Shown piece by piece: positions 34,949-43,932 of a DNA stretch of 64,000 nt. The first letter of the stretch is position 1. The number at the start of each line of letters is the position of its first letter. The stretch covers positions 1-64,000 of the forward strand of contig JACKEA010000009.1 in the NCBI GenBank assembly GCA_020633235.1, in the 5' to 3' direction. The DNA is from Polyangiaceae bacterium. Its GTDB lineage: Bacteria > Myxococcota_A > Polyangia > Polyangiales > Polyangiaceae. The notes beneath the pieces are model-generated. The model was not told the origin of the DNA, did no database searches, and was given only the letters and a program-made list of their open reading frames with translations. Both the position numbers and the translations under genes were made by a program.

Positions 34949-36951
34949 CAGCTCACCACCAAGTCCTCCACCAGCGCCGAGAGGAGCTCTGCCACGCTCC
35001 ATGCCTGCGCCGGACAACCACGAAGGCGATGCGGGTGCTCTCCGTCGGCCAGCTGAGCCGGGTGGCCGAGCACGGGGCCGCCGTCGACGGCTTCCTCCAA
35101 CAAGATGCGAAGCTCCTCTCGAAGTGCCATGTCGCTCGGATGGGCCTTCAGGCTGGCTCGAACGTAGGCGCCCAGCAAGAAGCTCCACACGGTGCCTTGG
35201 TGGTAGGAGGCGTCGCGTTCCCCCGGCGTGCCGGCGTACACGCCCTCGTAGCGGGGATCCCGAGGCGAGAGACTGCGAAGCCCACGCGGAGTGAGCAGCT
35301 CGTCCTTGGCCCGAGTGACGATCGACCGCGCTTGCCACTCGTCGAACAGCTCCGGTGCCGCGGCGAGCGCGAGCACTGCGTTGGGCCGGATGGTCGGGTC
35401 CGCCCAGGCGTCCGCCGTGTCACCGACTTCGCTGATGCAGTCGAAGGGGTACTCCGTCTCGTTGCACCAGAACCGCGCTCGGAACGCCGAGCGCGCCTGC
35501 ATCGATGCAGGGCGCACCCGCTCGAGCGTGGCAACGTCGTCCAGCGCGTCGGCGAGCCTCGCGAGCACCTCGGTTCCCGCTGCCCACAGCGCTTGGTGCT
35601 CCACTGCTACGCCATTGCGCGGCGTCACGGCGCCATGGGATCCGCGCGCGTCCATCCAGGTGACCGGCTGCCGCTCGTCCTCGGTGACGAGCAGCCCGTG
35701 GGGGGTAGCACGCACGCCTTCGGCGTCGGTCTGCGACAAGCGCTCAAACGCCCGCACCAACGCGGGATAGAGCTCTGCCTGCACGAAGGGATCGTTCGCC
35801 CCCACCTTGCTGGCGAGCTTACCGGCGGCGTGGAACAGCCACAGCGTCGCGTCCGGACAGGGCCGCGCTTGCGGCATGCCGGCTTCCGGAAGCATCTCCG
35901 GCAAGAGCCCCGCATGCTGATGCTCGAGCACCGTGGCCAGGGTCCGCTTGGCCTCGTCGATCTTGCCGCACGCCAGGTACAAGCCATCGATGGATATCAG
36001 CCAATCCCTAAAGGGGGCCCCAAGCCAAGGGTAGCCCGCGAGCACGGCGGCGCGTCCGCAGTTTTCCGCGCGATAGCTGGCCGCAGCCAACGAAAGGGTG
36101 CGCACCACGCCGCTGTGGGTTTCACCAGGATCCTGCGCACGCAGGAAGTCTATGGCCTCCTGCATGAGCGCTTCCGGAGCCTCTTTGGGCAGCTCTCCAA
36201 CGGCCGCCAGCAAGTAGGTCGTGGCGCCGGGCTCCATGGTCAGCTCGAACGTTCCTGGCGTCCACATGTCCTCCTGCCAGTCGTCGTAGCGCCCACGGTC
36301 GTCTACGTACTCGAAGCGACGCCACCAGTCCGGCGAGCCCATGAACATGCCGGCGTGGGCGAACACGATGGGCGGAAGCTCGTTGACCGGGCGCACTTCC
36401 ACCTGGCCCGGGCGTAGCGTCACCCGTTGCACGATGCCTCCGTGCTCGCGGGCCAGACGATCTTGTCGGCGCAGGGGCATCAACGGCATCACGCTCAAGC
36501 GGGCGGGATGAAAGCCGTGCCACTGGTAGCGCATGACGGCGGCGTTCCGACCGCGAACCAGGCACAGCGAACGCTCGAACCACGCTTTGCCCAACCGGTA
36601 GCGCCAGCGCGGCAGGGGATCCTGGGAGAACTGCGCGAGCAGGCGATAGCCGGGGGTCGGCGCAACGTTCGGGAACTGGTGGGTGGAGAGGCGATAGTTG
36701 CGATCGCCGACGGACACGCTGGTTTCAGCGTGGGACAGCACCACGGTGCGGCCGAGCGGCGGATCGAGCGCCGCCACCAGCAAGCCGTGCTCTCGGCGCG
36801 TGTGCATCAGGGCGAGGGTGCTCATGGCGTAGGCCCCCGCTCCGTTGGTGTGCAGCCACTCGCGCTCGGCGCGCTCGAGCTCTCCGCCCACGTTGATGAC
36901 CGGCCAGGGCCCCCGGCCCACCTTGAAGTCCCGAGCTCCGTTTCGGCTCAT
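34948..36951 (-). CDS. Glycogen-debranching enzyme (GDE family)
   Basis: 667 residues. N-terminal GDE-N domain (LERAEREWLHTNGAGAYAMS; REHGLLVAALDPPLGRTVVLS) and C-terminal alpha/alpha barrel amylo-alpha-1,6-glucosidase domain (ISIDGLYLACGKIDEAKRTL; GLRSLSPRDPRYEGVYAG; DASYHQGTVWSFLLGAYV). It removes alpha-1,6 branches of glycogen or trehalose/maltodextrin stores, important in myxobacterial development. Sits between aroE and the histidine kinase, overlapping both by four bases. Confidence 0.9.
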   Translation of the reverse strand: MSRNGARDFKVGRGPWPVINVGGELERAEREWLHTNGAGAYAMSTLALMHTRREHGLLVAALDPPLGRTVVLSHAETSVSVGDRNYRLSTHQFPNVAPTPGYRLLAQFSQDPLPRWRYRLGKAWFERSLCLVRGRNAAVMRYQWHGFHPARLSVMPLMPLRRQDRLAREHGGIVQRVTLRPGQVEVRPVNELPPIVFAHAGMFMGSPDWWRRFEYVDDRGRYDDWQEDMWTPGTFELTMEPGATTYLLAAVGELPKEAPEALMQEAIDFLRAQDPGETHSGVVRTLSLAAASYRAENCGRAAVLAGYPWLGAPFRDWLISIDGLYLACGKIDEAKRTLATVLEHQHAGLLPEMLPEAGMPQARPCPDATLWLFHAAGKLASKVGANDPFVQAELYPALVRAFERLSQTDAEGVRATPHGLLVTEDERQPVTWMDARGSHGAVTPRNGVAVEHQALWAAGTEVLARLADALDDVATLERVRPASMQARSAFRARFWCNETEYPFDCISEVGDTADAWADPTIRPNAVLALAAAPELFDEWQARSIVTRAKDELLTPRGLRSLSPRDPRYEGVYAGTPGERDASYHQGTVWSFLLGAYVRASLKAHPSDMALREELRILLEEAVDGGPVLGHPAQLADGEHPHRLRGCPAQAWSVAELLSALVEDLVVS

Positions 36952-37766
36952 GCGTCTCCCCCCAACCTCGGCGCCAGCGCCTCGCGGATCGGCGCCTCCG
37001 GCGGTCGCCGCGATAGCCAGATTTCCACCGCGCGAACGGCCTGCCCCACCAACATGCCGAGCCCCCCTTCCCGTGCCACGCCCGCGCTGGCCGCGGCGCG
37101 CAAGAACGGCGTTTCGCTGGGTACGTACACCACGTCGTAGGCCAAGGTCGTCGCGCGCAAACGTCCCCACGGGATCAGCGCCGCCACGCCTTGTCCCGGG
37201 TCCTTGCCGGCCATGCCCGCGCTCGTCGCCTGCACGATGACGTCCACCGTCGCCGCCTCGTGCGACAGCCGCGCCGCAGCATCGTCCCAAGCGCACTCGT
37301 CCACGCCGGAGATGTCGCTCGGACGCCGCGCGATCAGCGTGATGCTCTCGCTGCCCACGGCGCGCAACGCCGTCACCGCCGCCCGCGCGGCACCGCCGCC
37401 GCCCAGCACCCATGCGCGACGCGGAGCGAGGTCGCGGAAGCGCTCCACCAACGCAGTGACGTCCGTGTTGTAGGCGATCACCTCGCTTCCGGCGCGCGCC
37501 CACACGTTGGCGGCGCCCGCCGCGGTAGCCAGCTCGTCGCCGCGATCCGCCAGAGCCAGGGCCAAGCGCTTGTGCGGGAGCGTGATGTTCACGCCGCCGA
37601 GCTCGCCGGCGCGAAGCTCCGCCAGTACCTGACGGACGTCCCCTTCTCGCGGGCAGTCGCGAAGCTCGTACTCGTGCTCCTCGCCCAGGGCGCGATAGGC
37701 AGCGGCGTGGATTGCCGGCGACAGCGAGTGCGCCACCGGATGTCCGACCAGCGCGAAGCGCGTCAC
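36948..37766 (-). CDS. aroE: Shikimate dehydrogenase
   Basis: 272 residues, usual AroE length. Shikimate site: HSLSP at 13-17 (S14, S16), Lys66 in ITLPHK and D102 in YNTDV. NADP-binding GGGGAARAAV motif follows. Reduces 3-dehydroshikimate in aromatic amino acid synthesis. Start is a GTG that overlaps the xseA stop (GTGA). Embedded in an unrelated overlapping gene string, not an aro operon. Confidence 0.95.
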   Translation of the reverse strand: MTRFALVGHPVAHSLSPAIHAAAYRALGEEHEYELRDCPREGDVRQVLAELRAGELGGVNITLPHKRLALALADRGDELATAAGAANVWARAGSEVIAYNTDVTALVERFRDLAPRRAWVLGGGGAARAAVTALRAVGSESITLIARRPSDISGVDECAWDDAAARLSHEAATVDVIVQATSAGMAGKDPGQGVAALIPWGRLRATTLAYDVVYVPSETPFLRAAASAGVAREGGLGMLVGQAVRAVEIWLSRRPPEAPIREALAPRLGGDA

Positions 37767-39103
37767 TCTCCGTCCTCCACGTCGGTGACCGTTGCCGTGA
37801 TGCGTCCTCGATGCAGGCGAATGCCGATGGCGTTCCCCGGCTCCGTCTCCCGCGCAGAGCGCAGCGCCCGACCGTTCTGGTCGAGGGCGATGGCATAGCC
37901 ACGACCGAGCACCGCCAGCGGCGAGAGCCCATCGAGCCGCGCTGCCATCGCCGCGAGTTGCCCCGCGGCACGCCCCACGCGAAGCCGCGTGGTCCCGGAA
38001 AGGCGCCCCTCCAGCCGAGCCATGTCCGCCCGGGCCCGCGCCAGAACCGCTCGGGGATGACGGCCGGCGAGCCGCCGGTCCAGCTTTTCCAAACGGCCGC
38101 GCTCCCGCCCGATGGCCCGAAGACCATGCCGCTCGAGGCTCGAGCACAGCTCGTCCATCAACTGTTGCCGTTCGAAGATGAGCAGCCTTGGATCTCCGAG
38201 GCGGCGGTCGAGGCGCTCCAGACCCGCACGGTTCCGATCCAGACGAGCGAGGGCGGCGCGGGTGAGCCGACGCTCCATCTGCAGCACGTGCTCGGCCCGT
38301 GTTCCGTGGTCCGCGATCACGAGCTCCGCCGCCTGAGACGGCGTCGCAGCGCGAACGTCGGCCGCGAGGTCCGACAGCGAGGTGTCCACCTCGTGGCCCA
38401 CGGCGCTCACGACGGGCACGCGGCACGCGGCCACCCGCCGCACGACGCGCTCGTCGTTGAACGGCATGAGATCTTCGAAGGATCCTCCGCCGCGGCCGAT
38501 GATGACCGCATCGAGGCCAGGGTAGCCCTCGAGCAGATCGAGCGCCCGCACCAGACTATCGGCTGCAGCCTCGCCTTGCACCAAGGCGGGGCTCAACACC
38601 AGACGCACTCCGCCCCGTCGAAACGCCACCGTGCGAATGTCGTGGAAGGCAGCTCCGGACTTGCTCGTGACCACGCCCACTACCCGTGGGTCGCTGGGTA
38701 GTGCTCGCTTGCGTGCGGCGTCGAACAGCCCCTCGCCCGCCAGTCGCTCCTTCAGTTTCTGCAGCGCCTCGAGCAGGGCACCGCGGCCCGCAGGGCGGAG
38801 CCGCTCCCCCACCAGCTGTAGCCGTCCTCGCGGCGCCCACACCGTGGCGCGTCCGAAGATCTGCACCCGAGCGCCCTCGGCCAGGTGGCGGCGGGCCCGC
38901 TGGGCGTTGAAGCGATACAGCACGCAATCGATCACGGCGTCGTCTGCCTCGTCCTTCAGCGTGAAGTAGGCGTGACCGCTGGGCGGGATCTTGAGCGAGC
39001 CGATCTCCCCCTGCACCCACTCCGACCCGGTGGCGGACTCCACCGCGCGCTTGAGGCGCCGGTCGAGCTCCGCGACCGTGATGATGTCCTCCGTCCCACT
39101 CAC
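37763..39103 (-). CDS. xseA: Exodeoxyribonuclease VII large subunit
   Basis: 446 residues. N-terminal OB fold (ITVAELDRRLKRAVES; WVQGEIGSLKIPPSGHAYF) and the XseA catalytic core (VGVVTSKSGAAFHDI; VIIGRGGGSFEDLMPFNDE; SAVGHEVDTSLSDLAADVRAATPSQAAEL). Cleaves single-stranded DNA into oligonucleotides with XseB. No xseB is visible next to it; xseB is often adjacent. First gene of the overlapping string that continues to the response regulator. Confidence 0.95.
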   Translation of the reverse strand: MSGTEDIITVAELDRRLKRAVESATGSEWVQGEIGSLKIPPSGHAYFTLKDEADDAVIDCVLYRFNAQRARRHLAEGARVQIFGRATVWAPRGRLQLVGERLRPAGRGALLEALQKLKERLAGEGLFDAARKRALPSDPRVVGVVTSKSGAAFHDIRTVAFRRGGVRLVLSPALVQGEAAADSLVRALDLLEGYPGLDAVIIGRGGGSFEDLMPFNDERVVRRVAACRVPVVSAVGHEVDTSLSDLAADVRAATPSQAAELVIADHGTRAEHVLQMERRLTRAALARLDRNRAGLERLDRRLGDPRLLIFERQQLMDELCSSLERHGLRAIGRERGRLEKLDRRLAGRHPRAVLARARADMARLEGRLSGTTRLRVGRAAGQLAAMAARLDGLSPLAVLGRGYAIALDQNGRALRSARETEPGNAIGIRLHRGRITATVTDVEDGE

Positions 39104-39184
39104 GGCGCGGGCTTATAGCAGGGCTCGTGAGCGCGTGCCGGGCCTGGTGGATGGAGGTCATTTTCGCCGACGTTCCGCCTCGAT

Positions 39185-39190
39185 TAGACT
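39185..39190 (+). promoter_or_regulatory. Candidate -10 box (TAGACT)
   Basis: TAGACT ends eight bases before the GTG of the small membrane protein gene; no Shine-Dalgarno. Would give a nearly leaderless transcript for the sulfur genes that follow. Confidence 0.3.
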
Positions 39191-39198
39191 GTGTCTCG

Positions 39199-39345
39199 GT
39201 GAATTCCTCGCTCTCCTACGCCCTGGCCTGCGTGGTCGTACCCGCGGTCTGGGGCGTCCTGATGTACTTCGTGTTCGGCTACTGGGACGCGCGCCGGCGG
39301 CGGGCGCCCAAAGACGGGCCGCCGCCCATCGACTACTCGATCTAG
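39199..39345 (+). CDS. Small single-span membrane protein
   Basis: 48 residues if the GTG after the -10-like box is used: MNSSLSYALACVVVPAVWGV starts one membrane helix (about 5-28), then an Arg-rich, Pro-rich cytosolic tail (WDARRRRAPKDGPPPIDYSI). Upstream ATGs are possible but would include sequence with no membrane or family features. Four bases before the TauE gene, so probably co-transcribed with it. No known family. Confidence 0.5.
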   Translation: MNSSLSYALACVVVPAVWGVLMYFVFGYWDARRRRAPKDGPPPIDYSI

Positions 39346-39348
39346 AGC

Positions 39349-40239
39349 GTGGACGTCGCCGGCCAAAGCGTGAGCCTCCCGGCGCTGATTGCCCTCGGCG
39401 TCATCGTGGGCTTCGTCGCCGGGCTGTTCGGCGTGGGCGGGGGCTTCATCCTGACCCCGCTCCTCAGCGTGGTACTGCGCGTGCCCTTGCCCATCGCCGT
39501 GGGAAGTGGCTTGTGCCAGATGGTCGGCACTGCGACCGTCGCGCTGCTGCGTCATCGCAAGCTGGGTCAGGGCGAGCTGCGCTTCGACGCGCTGATGCTG
39601 GCAGGCAGCTTGGTGGGCGTGACCACCGGCGCCCGCGTGGTGAACGCCCTCGAGCACGCGGGAACCACCACGCTGTTCGGAAAGAGCGTTCCCGTGGTCA
39701 CCCCCGCGCTGTACGGCTCCTACGTCGTGTTCTTGGTGTGCTGCGGTTTCGTCCTGCTCAAGCGTTCCCGCGGCAACGTGGAAGTGCTGAGCTACGTGCG
39801 GCGCGGTCCCCTCGCCAGGGTGCGCCTGCCTCCCTACGTGGACCTTCCGAGCCTGCCCCTCGCTCGCGTGAGCGCCATCGTGGTGGCCTACGTGGGATTG
39901 GGCCTCGGCTTTTTGAGTGGCGTCTTGGGAGTTGGTGGCGGAATCGCTCTGATGCCCGTGTTGATGTACGGCTTCGGCTTCCCCCTGCGGCAAGCTGCGG
40001 GCACCGGCATCGTGGTGCTGTTGGTGACCTCCGTCGGCGGCACCATCGCCCACGCCCTCTCCGGAAACGTTCATCTCGGGCTCTCGATGGTGCTCGTCAT
40101 CGGCGCCAGCGTGAGCGCACAATTCGGTGCACTGGCGACCTCCAAGCTCCCCGCCGGCTTGCTGCGGCGCGGACTCGCCAGCCTCGTCCTCCTGACCATC
40201 GGCGCCATCCTGTGGGACCTCGTGCGCCGCTTCACGTGA
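39349..40239 (+). CDS. TauE/SafE-family sulfite/sulfonate exporter
   Basis: 296 residues, about eight membrane helices in two inverted halves, each with the GVGGG signature (GLFGVGGGFILTPL near 25-35 and GVLGVGGGIALMP near 195). The family exports sulfite, sulfoacetate or other sulfur anions, or takes up such compounds. GTG start. Immediately followed by a cysteine synthase gene three bases on, which supports a sulfur role. Confidence 0.85.
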   Translation: MDVAGQSVSLPALIALGVIVGFVAGLFGVGGGFILTPLLSVVLRVPLPIAVGSGLCQMVGTATVALLRHRKLGQGELRFDALMLAGSLVGVTTGARVVNALEHAGTTTLFGKSVPVVTPALYGSYVVFLVCCGFVLLKRSRGNVEVLSYVRRGPLARVRLPPYVDLPSLPLARVSAIVVAYVGLGLGFLSGVLGVGGGIALMPVLMYGFGFPLRQAAGTGIVVLLVTSVGGTIAHALSGNVHLGLSMVLVIGASVSAQFGALATSKLPAGLLRRGLASLVLLTIGAILWDLVRRFT

Positions 40240-40242
40240 GCC

Positions 40243-41166
40243 ATGCCCATCTCCAGCGCCATCACCGATGTCATCGGCAACACGCCCCTGGTTCGTCTCG
40301 AGCGCTTGAGCTCGGAGCTCGGAGTCGAGGTATTGGCCAAGCTCGAAGGCCAAAACCCCGCCGGAAGTGTCAAGGATCGCATTGCCCATGCGATGGTCCA
40401 AGATGCCGAGCAGCGCGGCCAGCTCACCCCCGGCGCGACCATCATCGAGCCCACCAGTGGCAACACCGGCATTGCGCTGGCCATGATTGCAGCAGCACGC
40501 GGCTACCGTCTCACGTTGACGATGCCGGAGGCGATGAGCCGTGAGCGGGTGGCGCTGCTCCGGGCCTACGGCGCAGAGGTAGTGCTCACGCCCGGCACCC
40601 TGATGCGCCAGGCGGTGGAGCAAGCGGAGCTCTTGGGCGAGACCACGCCGGGTGCAGTGCTCCTACGGCAGTTCGACAACCCGGAAAATCCTCGCATCCA
40701 CGAGCGGACCACCGCGGAAGAGATCTGGCGCGACACCGGCGGCGAGCTCGACGCCTTCGTCGCCGGCATCGGGACCGGCGGCACCATCACCGGCGTCGGA
40801 CGCGTGCTGGCGAAGCGACTGCCCAGCGCACGCGTAGTGGGTGTGGAGCCGAGCTCCGCCGCTGTGCTCTCCGGGCACTCGGCGGGGCCGCATCGCCTGC
40901 AGGGGATCGGCGCGGGCTTCGTGCCCCCGGTGTTGGACCGTAGCGTCGTGCACGAGATCATCACGGTGAACGAAGACGAGGCCATCGCGTCCGCCCGAAG
41001 AATGGCACGCGGGGACGGAGTGCTCGGCGGGATTTCCAGCGGCGCAGCGCTCTCCGCCGCAACGGTCCTTGCCAAGCGCGGTGGCTTGCGGCGCATCGTG
41101 GTGGTGCTTCCGGACACCGGCGAACGCTATGCGTCCACGCCGTGGTTCGGCGCTCTCGGTGGCTGA
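40243..41166 (+). CDS. cysK: Cysteine synthase (O-acetylserine sulfhydrylase)
   Basis: 307 residues, PLP fold type II. PLP Lys44 in GQNPAGSVKDRI, PLP-phosphate loop GIGTGGTITGVG, substrate loop EPTSGNTGIALA and the C-terminal PDTGERYASTPWF. Makes cysteine from O-acetylserine and sulfide (or thiosulfate if CysM). CysK versus CysM cannot be separated by eye with certainty. Operon with tauE. Confidence 0.9.
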   Translation: MPISSAITDVIGNTPLVRLERLSSELGVEVLAKLEGQNPAGSVKDRIAHAMVQDAEQRGQLTPGATIIEPTSGNTGIALAMIAAARGYRLTLTMPEAMSRERVALLRAYGAEVVLTPGTLMRQAVEQAELLGETTPGAVLLRQFDNPENPRIHERTTAEEIWRDTGGELDAFVAGIGTGGTITGVGRVLAKRLPSARVVGVEPSSAAVLSGHSAGPHRLQGIGAGFVPPVLDRSVVHEIITVNEDEAIASARRMARGDGVLGGISSGAALSAATVLAKRGGLRRIVVVLPDTGERYASTPWFGALGG

Positions 41167-41199
41167 GCGGATGCCGCTCGTGATATGACGCGAGCCGCC

Positions 41200-42714
41200 A
41201 TGTTCAAGAAAGTCCTGATCGCGAATCGCGGTGAAATCGCCGTGCGGGTCGCGCGCACGCTGCGCGAAATGGGCATCAGCCCGGTGGCCGTGTACAGCGA
41301 GGCGGATCGAGACGCGCTGCACGTCCGGGTGGCGGACGAAGCTTACGAGATCGGACCCGCCGCCGCGGCCGAAAGCTATCTGCGCATCGACAAGCTGATG
41401 GACGTGGCACGCCGGGCGGGCTGCGACGGCCTGCACCCAGGCTACGGCTTCTTGTCGGAGAACCCGGAGCTGCCCGCGGCCTGCGAGGCCGCAGGCATCA
41501 CCTTCATCGGACCGCCGGCCAGCGCGATGCGAGCCATGGGTCTGAAGACCGCAGCTCGCGAGAAGATGGCGTCCGCCGGCGTGCCGGTGGTCCCCGGGGG
41601 TAGCGCCGACACGCTGGAGCAGGCCAAGAAGACCGCCGCGGAGATCGGCTATCCCGTCATGCTCAAGGCGACCGCCGGCGGCGGCGGCAAGGGTATGCGC
41701 CTGGTGTCCTCGGAGGCCGAGCTTTCGAGCGCCCTCGACCGCGCCAAGAGCGAAGCCAAGAAGGCATTCGGGGACGAGACCGTCTACCTCGAGAAGGCCA
41801 TCATTCGCCCGCGTCACGTGGAGATCCAGGTGCTCGGCGACAAGCACGGAAATGTGGTGCACCTGTTCGAGCGGGACTGCTCCATTCAACGCCGCCATCA
41901 GAAGGTGGTGGAGGAGTCGCCGTGTCCGGCTATCGACGACGCGATCGTCCAACGCATGGGCGAGACCGCCGTTCAGGGCGCCAAGGCCGTGGGCTACTAC
42001 TCCGCCGGCACGTTCGAGTTCCTGCTGTCGCAGGACAAGTCCTTCTACTTCTTGGAGATGAACACCCGGCTGCAGGTGGAACATCCCATCACCGAGCTTT
42101 GCACCGGGTTCGACTTGGTACGTGAGATGATCCGCATCGCCGCGGGAGAAGAGCTCGGGTTCGAGCAGGCGGACGTCACTCGTCGCGGCGCTGCCATCGA
42201 GTGCCGCGTCTACGCGGAGGACCCCAGCACCGGGTTTCTGCCGAGCCCTGGCGTGATCCAGAAGCTGCGCACCCCCGCCGGACCCGGCGTGCGAGACGAC
42301 AGTGGCGCTTACGAGGGCTGCACCATCAGCGGCAACTACGATCCCTTGATCAGCAAGCTCAGCGTGTGGGCACCCACGCGCGCACAAGCAGTGGAACGCA
42401 TGCGCCGAGCGCTCGGCGAGTACGTAGTCACCGGCATTCGCACGAACCTGCCGTTCCACGAGCGCTTGTTCGAACAGCCGGAGTTCGTCGCGGGGGACTA
42501 CGACACGGGCTTCATCGATCGCCACAAGGACCAACTGCTCCAGGGCACCCGCATCCCCCAAGACGCCAAGGCGGAATTCGCCGCCGCCGTGGCGGTCGCG
42601 GCGTATCGCGCGGAGCGCCATCACCGCGGCGACAACGGCGCTGCAAAGACCAGCGGCCCTTCCGCCTGGGTCTCGCAGCATCGCGCCCGCCTCGGTCGCG
42701 GACCGCGGGCCTGA
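41200..42714 (+). CDS. accC: Biotin carboxylase (acetyl/propionyl-CoA carboxylase subunit)
   Basis: 504 residues. MFKKVLIANRGEIAVRVAR start, ATP-grasp core (KATAGGGGKGMRLV; FFLEMNTRLQVEHPITE-type segment at about 275-292), and the biotin-carboxylase C-terminal domain (AIECRVYAEDPS; GNYDPLISKL). Carboxylates biotin on a carrier protein for acyl-CoA carboxylation. The usual adjacent accB/BCCP or carboxyltransferase genes are absent; the next gene is a CoA transferase instead. ATG at 41185 is an alternative start; the one chosen matches the family N-terminus. Confidence 0.9.
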   Translation: MFKKVLIANRGEIAVRVARTLREMGISPVAVYSEADRDALHVRVADEAYEIGPAAAAESYLRIDKLMDVARRAGCDGLHPGYGFLSENPELPAACEAAGITFIGPPASAMRAMGLKTAAREKMASAGVPVVPGGSADTLEQAKKTAAEIGYPVMLKATAGGGGKGMRLVSSEAELSSALDRAKSEAKKAFGDETVYLEKAIIRPRHVEIQVLGDKHGNVVHLFERDCSIQRRHQKVVEESPCPAIDDAIVQRMGETAVQGAKAVGYYSAGTFEFLLSQDKSFYFLEMNTRLQVEHPITELCTGFDLVREMIRIAAGEELGFEQADVTRRGAAIECRVYAEDPSTGFLPSPGVIQKLRTPAGPGVRDDSGAYEGCTISGNYDPLISKLSVWAPTRAQAVERMRRALGEYVVTGIRTNLPFHERLFEQPEFVAGDYDTGFIDRHKDQLLQGTRIPQDAKAEFAAAVAVAAYRAERHHRGDNGAAKTSGPSAWVSQHRARLGRGPRA

Positions 42715-42717
42715 GCC

Positions 42718-43875
42718 ATGGCCGCCCTCGATCACGTCCGCATTCTCGATCTCACGCGGCTGTTGCCAGGGCCCTTTGCCACGCTGGTGCTCGCGGATCT
42801 CGGCGCCCAGGTGGACAAGATTGAAGACCTTGGAGCGGGCGACTACTTGCGCCACACGCCTCCGATGGTCGGCGACCTGGGCACCGCCTTCCACGTGCTC
42901 AATCGAGGCAAGCGCAGCGCCGCGCTGGATCTGAAGTCGCCCGCCGGAGTCAGCGCGCTGAAGCGCTTGGTCCGCCACTACGACGTCGTCTTCGAACAGT
43001 TCCGACCGGGGGTCCTGGAGCGCCTCGGCGTCGGTCACCAGACGCTGCTCGGAGAGAACGAACGCCTCGTCATCTGTGCCCTCACCGGCTACGGGCAAGA
43101 CGGCCCGCTCCGGGATCGCGCCGGGCACGACATCAACTACATGGCACGCGCGGGTCTCTTGGGCCTGCAAGGTCCCGCCGAAGCCAAGCCGCAGCTACCG
43201 TCGTTCCAGCTGGCGGACGTGTCCGGTGGTCTGTGGAGCGTGATCGCGATTCAAGCAGCACTCTTCGAGCGGGAGCGTACCGGCAAGGGCCGCGTGATCG
43301 ACATCGCGATGCTCGATTCGGTCATCCCCTTCGCCACCGTCACCCTCAGTCGGCTGCTCGGGGGTGAGCTCCCCAGCCGCGGCCAAGAGCTCCTCACCGG
43401 CGGCATCGCCCCCTACGACACCTACGCCACCCAAGACGGCGAAGCCATCAGCCTCGGCGCGCTGGAGCCGAAGTTCCTCATGAAGTTCTGCGCCTCCGCC
43501 GGCATCCAGGCGGACATGAGCGCGCTTCTGCCAGGCCCCCACCAAGCGGCCCTGAAGGCGCGCTTCACCGAGGTCTTCGCTTCACGCACGCGAGCGGAGT
43601 GGGAAGCCTTCAACGCCGAGCACGACGTGTGCCTCGAGCCCGTGCTGCGCCCGGACGAGCTGCGCGCCGACCCGCAGCTCTCCCAGCGTGGCGTCTTCTT
43701 CGACGCGCCCGTGGGCGACGCCAGCGTGGGTCTGTACCGCACGCCAATCACGGACAAGGCCCACGTGCCGAGCCCGGCTCCAAGGCACGGCGAGCACACC
43801 GACGCCATCTTCGCCGAAGCGGGCTTCTCAGCCGAAGAGATCGCCGAGCTCAGAGCCGCGGGCGCGATCCGCTGA
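42718..43875 (+). CDS. CaiB/BaiF-type CoA transferase (class III)
   Basis: 385 residues. Family III CoA-transferase pattern: VRILDLTRLLPGPFATLVLADLGA at the start, LDLKSPAG, FRPGVLERLGVG and the catalytic Asp in GHDINYMARAG. It moves CoA between acids or racemises alpha-methylacyl-CoA; many homologues are annotated alpha-methylacyl-CoA racemase. Starts three bases after accC, so the two may act on one acyl-CoA pathway. Confidence 0.9.
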   Translation: MAALDHVRILDLTRLLPGPFATLVLADLGAQVDKIEDLGAGDYLRHTPPMVGDLGTAFHVLNRGKRSAALDLKSPAGVSALKRLVRHYDVVFEQFRPGVLERLGVGHQTLLGENERLVICALTGYGQDGPLRDRAGHDINYMARAGLLGLQGPAEAKPQLPSFQLADVSGGLWSVIAIQAALFERERTGKGRVIDIAMLDSVIPFATVTLSRLLGGELPSRGQELLTGGIAPYDTYATQDGEAISLGALEPKFLMKFCASAGIQADMSALLPGPHQAALKARFTEVFASRTRAEWEAFNAEHDVCLEPVLRPDELRADPQLSQRGVFFDAPVGDASVGLYRTPITDKAHVPSPAPRHGEHTDAIFAEAGFSAEEIAELRAAGAIR

Positions 43876-43890
43876 CGCGCATCCCGGATC

Positions 43891-43929
43891 TTCTTTTGTT
43901 GGTCCGGCGCGATCCCGTCGCGCCCCGGA
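43891..43929 (+). repeat. Interspersed palindromic element, copy 8 (between convergent genes)
   Basis: TTTTGTTGGTCCGGCGCGAT then CCCGTCGCGCC: GGCGCGA/TCGCGCC stem within a CCGG/CCGG-flanked palindrome. Nearly the same as copies 2 and 5. Confidence 0.7.
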
Positions 43930-43932
43930 CAC

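Noticed and set aside
43891..43929. Standard rho-independent terminator at the interspersed element
   Set aside because: The T-run precedes the stem on the relevant strand, so it does not fit; reported as a repeat instead.
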